DNA from: a virus
DNA: 38,299 nt
Direction: 5' to 3' (one strand)
Virus record (IMG/VR): IMGVR_UViG_3300035670_000609
Location: 1 to 38,299 of that record
This document shows, piece after piece, positions 37,136-38,299 of the stretch. Every line of letters starts with the position of its first letter. The first letter of the stretch is position 1. Position numbers and translations under genes: made by a program. Below the pieces are notes generated by a model. That model did not search any database. It saw nothing but the letters and a program-made list of their open reading frames with translations, and had not been told where the DNA came from.

Positions 37136-37268
37136 GGGATGCTGCAAGGAAACATCTGGCCCGGCATTTTGAAAACGGCTGACGAAGCATCTAGCGATGC
37201 AGAAACGCCCGCGAGGGCGTCCCGTGGAGTGACCCCTGCCGGGGAATAACTGGTCACCTAGGCATCCC
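37136..37268 (+). ncRNA. Candidate type I hammerhead ribozyme
   Basis: Core order: outer stem I CCCGGCA/TGCCGGG (37160-37166/37237-37243), internal loop, inner stem I ACGG/CCGT, CTGACGA (37179-37185), stem II GCATC-TAGC-GATGC, GAA(A) (37202-37205), stem III ACGCCC-GCGA-GGGCGT (37205-37220), then C37221 as the cleavage nucleotide (GTC). Conserved CUGANGA, GAAA and GUC are all present. The 10.1-11.1 pair, usually G-C, would be A-A, which may reduce activity. A further closing stem GGGATGC/GCATCCC (37136-37142/37262-37268) encloses it. No gene spans the stretch. Confidence 0.7.
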
Positions 37269-37339
37269 ACGCTTCCCGATCACTCTGAGCAGACAACAGA
37301 ACCAGTGTTTCTACGGAACCCGATAACCACACCTCCCGG

Positions 37340-37559
37340 CGTGATAACGCGCCCCGACATGCCTGACGCACGGGGAAAACCAAGGTTGCCCGGTGCTATC
37401 ACGGCGGCGGGCGTGATAACGTGCGGCGTTAGATAAAGAGCCTGGCGACATGTCGCAGCAAGTAACAAATCGAAGCTGATCTGTACCAAAAACGATACGA
37501 CGGTGACATGACACGGCAAGAACTGCAAGGGATACGGCATCCTCACGTATCGTGATAGC
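37340..37559. repeat. Four CGTGATARC sites in a non-coding region
   Basis: CGTGATAAC at 37340-37348 and 37412-37420 (plus), CGTGATAGC at 37395-37403 (minus) and 37551-37559 (plus). The first and third are extended: GGCGTGATAACG(C/T)GC. The last is joined to TCACG-TAT-CGTGA, an inverted repeat. The stretch from the ribozyme to 37598 is otherwise without genes. Possible iterons or operator sites. Confidence 0.5.
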
Positions 37560-37597
37560 AGGCCACGAGTCGGGCCAGACCCGCGCCAGGAGCAAGC

Positions 37598-37951
37598 ATG
37601 TCACAAGTCAAGATCAAGCGTCAGTTTCGAGTCGTTGAGCTGTCGGTCACAACAGCGACCGGCACAAGCACCACGCTACGATCCGAAGACATGCTGCACG
37701 CAGCAGTGCGATTGCCAACAATCACGACCAACGCTGCAACCTTGCAAGTCTGGGGCAACACCACGGACACAGGCACCTTCGCTCGCGTGTATTCTAGTGC
37801 GGGTGCAGCTGCAGACATCACGCTTGAGCCTAGCACCACGGACCCAACGATTTACGCTATCCCAGACGCCGCCGCCGCCGTGCCATATCTCAAGCTGGTT
37901 GCAGCCAGCGCTAACGAGACGGCGACGGTGTCCGTGATGCTGAAGAGCTAG
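37598..37951 (+). CDS. Small beta-rich virion-type protein
   Basis: 117 aa; AGGAG 6 bases before the ATG. The pattern RQFRVVELSVTTATGTSTTL, ATLQVWGNTTDTGTFARVYS, AIPDAAAAVPYLKLVAASAN and ATVSVMLKS resembles small phage structural beta-sandwich proteins with the (L)xVwGs.DgtTFa.vy...GtA pattern. Weakly similar in style to the 5956 protein. The stop overlaps the HNH start (TAGTG). Confidence 0.58.
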   Translation: MSQVKIKRQFRVVELSVTTATGTSTTLRSEDMLHAAVRLPTITTNAATLQVWGNTTDTGTFARVYSSAGAAADITLEPSTTDPTIYAIPDAAAAVPYLKLVAASANETATVSVMLKS

Positions 37952-38262
37952 TGCCTACACGCATCCCCACCCACAGGCCGCTGCGATTGCGAACGTCCCG
38001 CGTACAGCGAGACGACTCCGCAAGGCCCAGCGCGGCAGCCCGTGGGTATTGCAGCAAGGCCCACAGAGCCTGGCGGCAGGCCGTGCTGACTCGAGACGCT
38101 TGGACATGCCGGCGATGCGGAAGGGTGGCGGACGGCCACCGTGAGGCCCACGCCGACCACGTTGTACCGATTAGCCAGGGTGGCGCACGCTACAATCTGG
38201 ACAACGGACAGACGCTGTGCCACGGGTGCCACTCGATGAAGACCGGGCGGGAGCGGCGGTAG
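37951..38262 (+). CDS. HNH endonuclease adjacent to the terminase genes
   Basis: 103 aa from a GTG overlapping the previous stop. CRRCGR (54-59), AHADHVVPISQGGARYNLDN (D69/H70, N-terminal half of the metal site), and TLCHGCHSMKTGRE complete the HNH fold. In HK97-like cos phages an HNH protein of this kind sits just before TerS and assists TerL in end cutting. Its position here, at the right edge, links to TerS at the left edge if the map is circular. Confidence 0.88.
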   Translation: MPTRIPTHRPLRLRTSRVQRDDSARPSAAARGYCSKAHRAWRQAVLTRDAWTCRRCGRVADGHREAHADHVVPISQGGARYNLDNGQTLCHGCHSMKTGRERR

Positions 38263-38299
38263 GGCGGGTCAGGAGTGTGGCGCAAACGGGCCGGGAAAC

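Overview
The window looks like a complete or nearly complete genome of a temperate tailed phage with long non-contractile (siphovirus) morphology and HK97-type head genes. An HNH gene ends 37 bases before the right edge and the small terminase gene begins 42 bases after the left edge. HNH-TerS-TerL is the usual packaging order, so the window is best read as a circular map opened between those two genes. The DNA is GC-rich, and most genes are joined by ATGA or TGATG stop/start overlaps. Several small protein families (LTDAE.../GLLERL proteins, HTH proteins with a DPTPxEI tail) and the repeats near 36.6-37.1 kb resemble what I associate with Planctomycetota. That host assignment is an inference of low to moderate confidence.

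Layout: (1) 42-5926 packaging and head: TerS, TerL, portal, S78-type prohead protease, an HNH gene inserted before the capsid gene, and the major capsid protein. (2) 5956-10175: a head-associated protein, a glycosyltransferase, connector and neck proteins, and two paralogous tail tube-like proteins. (3) 10184-12520: tail assembly chaperones G and G-T joined by a -1 frameshift site, then the tape measure. (4) 12520-17662: tail-tip genes, a small HExxH protein, a metallophosphoesterase and a NTP-metabolism-like protein, closed by a terminator. (5) 17727-19385: a leftward integrase and small membrane protein, face-to-face promoters, and a rightward HTH gene. (6) 19727-28610 early region: probable recombination and replication genes (RusA, sliding clamp, replication initiator-like protein, stand-alone LexA DNA-binding domain), an FkbM methyltransferase, a second glycosyltransferase and several HTH/HNH proteins. 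It is interrupted by a 750-base non-coding stretch holding five copies of a structured three-way-junction element. (7) 28607-31076: membrane proteins around a membrane-anchored papain-like cysteine peptidase, a candidate lysis or envelope module. (8) 31076-35351: tail fibre or receptor-binding proteins, including a LamG-like protein and a protein built of 17 exact-length 22-residue repeats. (9) 35376-37598 accessory region: two promoters sharing a GGTATCCG motif, a tandem paralogue pair, a gene cassette flanked by two attC-like hairpins, a candidate type I hammerhead ribozyme and a cluster of CGTGATARC sites. (10) 37598-38262: a small virion-like protein and the pre-terminase HNH.

The most unusual items are the five-copy covarying RNA/DNA structure at 22553-23122, the hammerhead-like fold at 37136-37268, and the attC-like cassette at 36593-37082. 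No canonical CI-type repressor, classical endolysin or phage DNA polymerase was recognised. The sliding clamp therefore suggests that the phage recruits the host replicase. All calls rest on reading the sequence and on recall of protein families. No database search was run.
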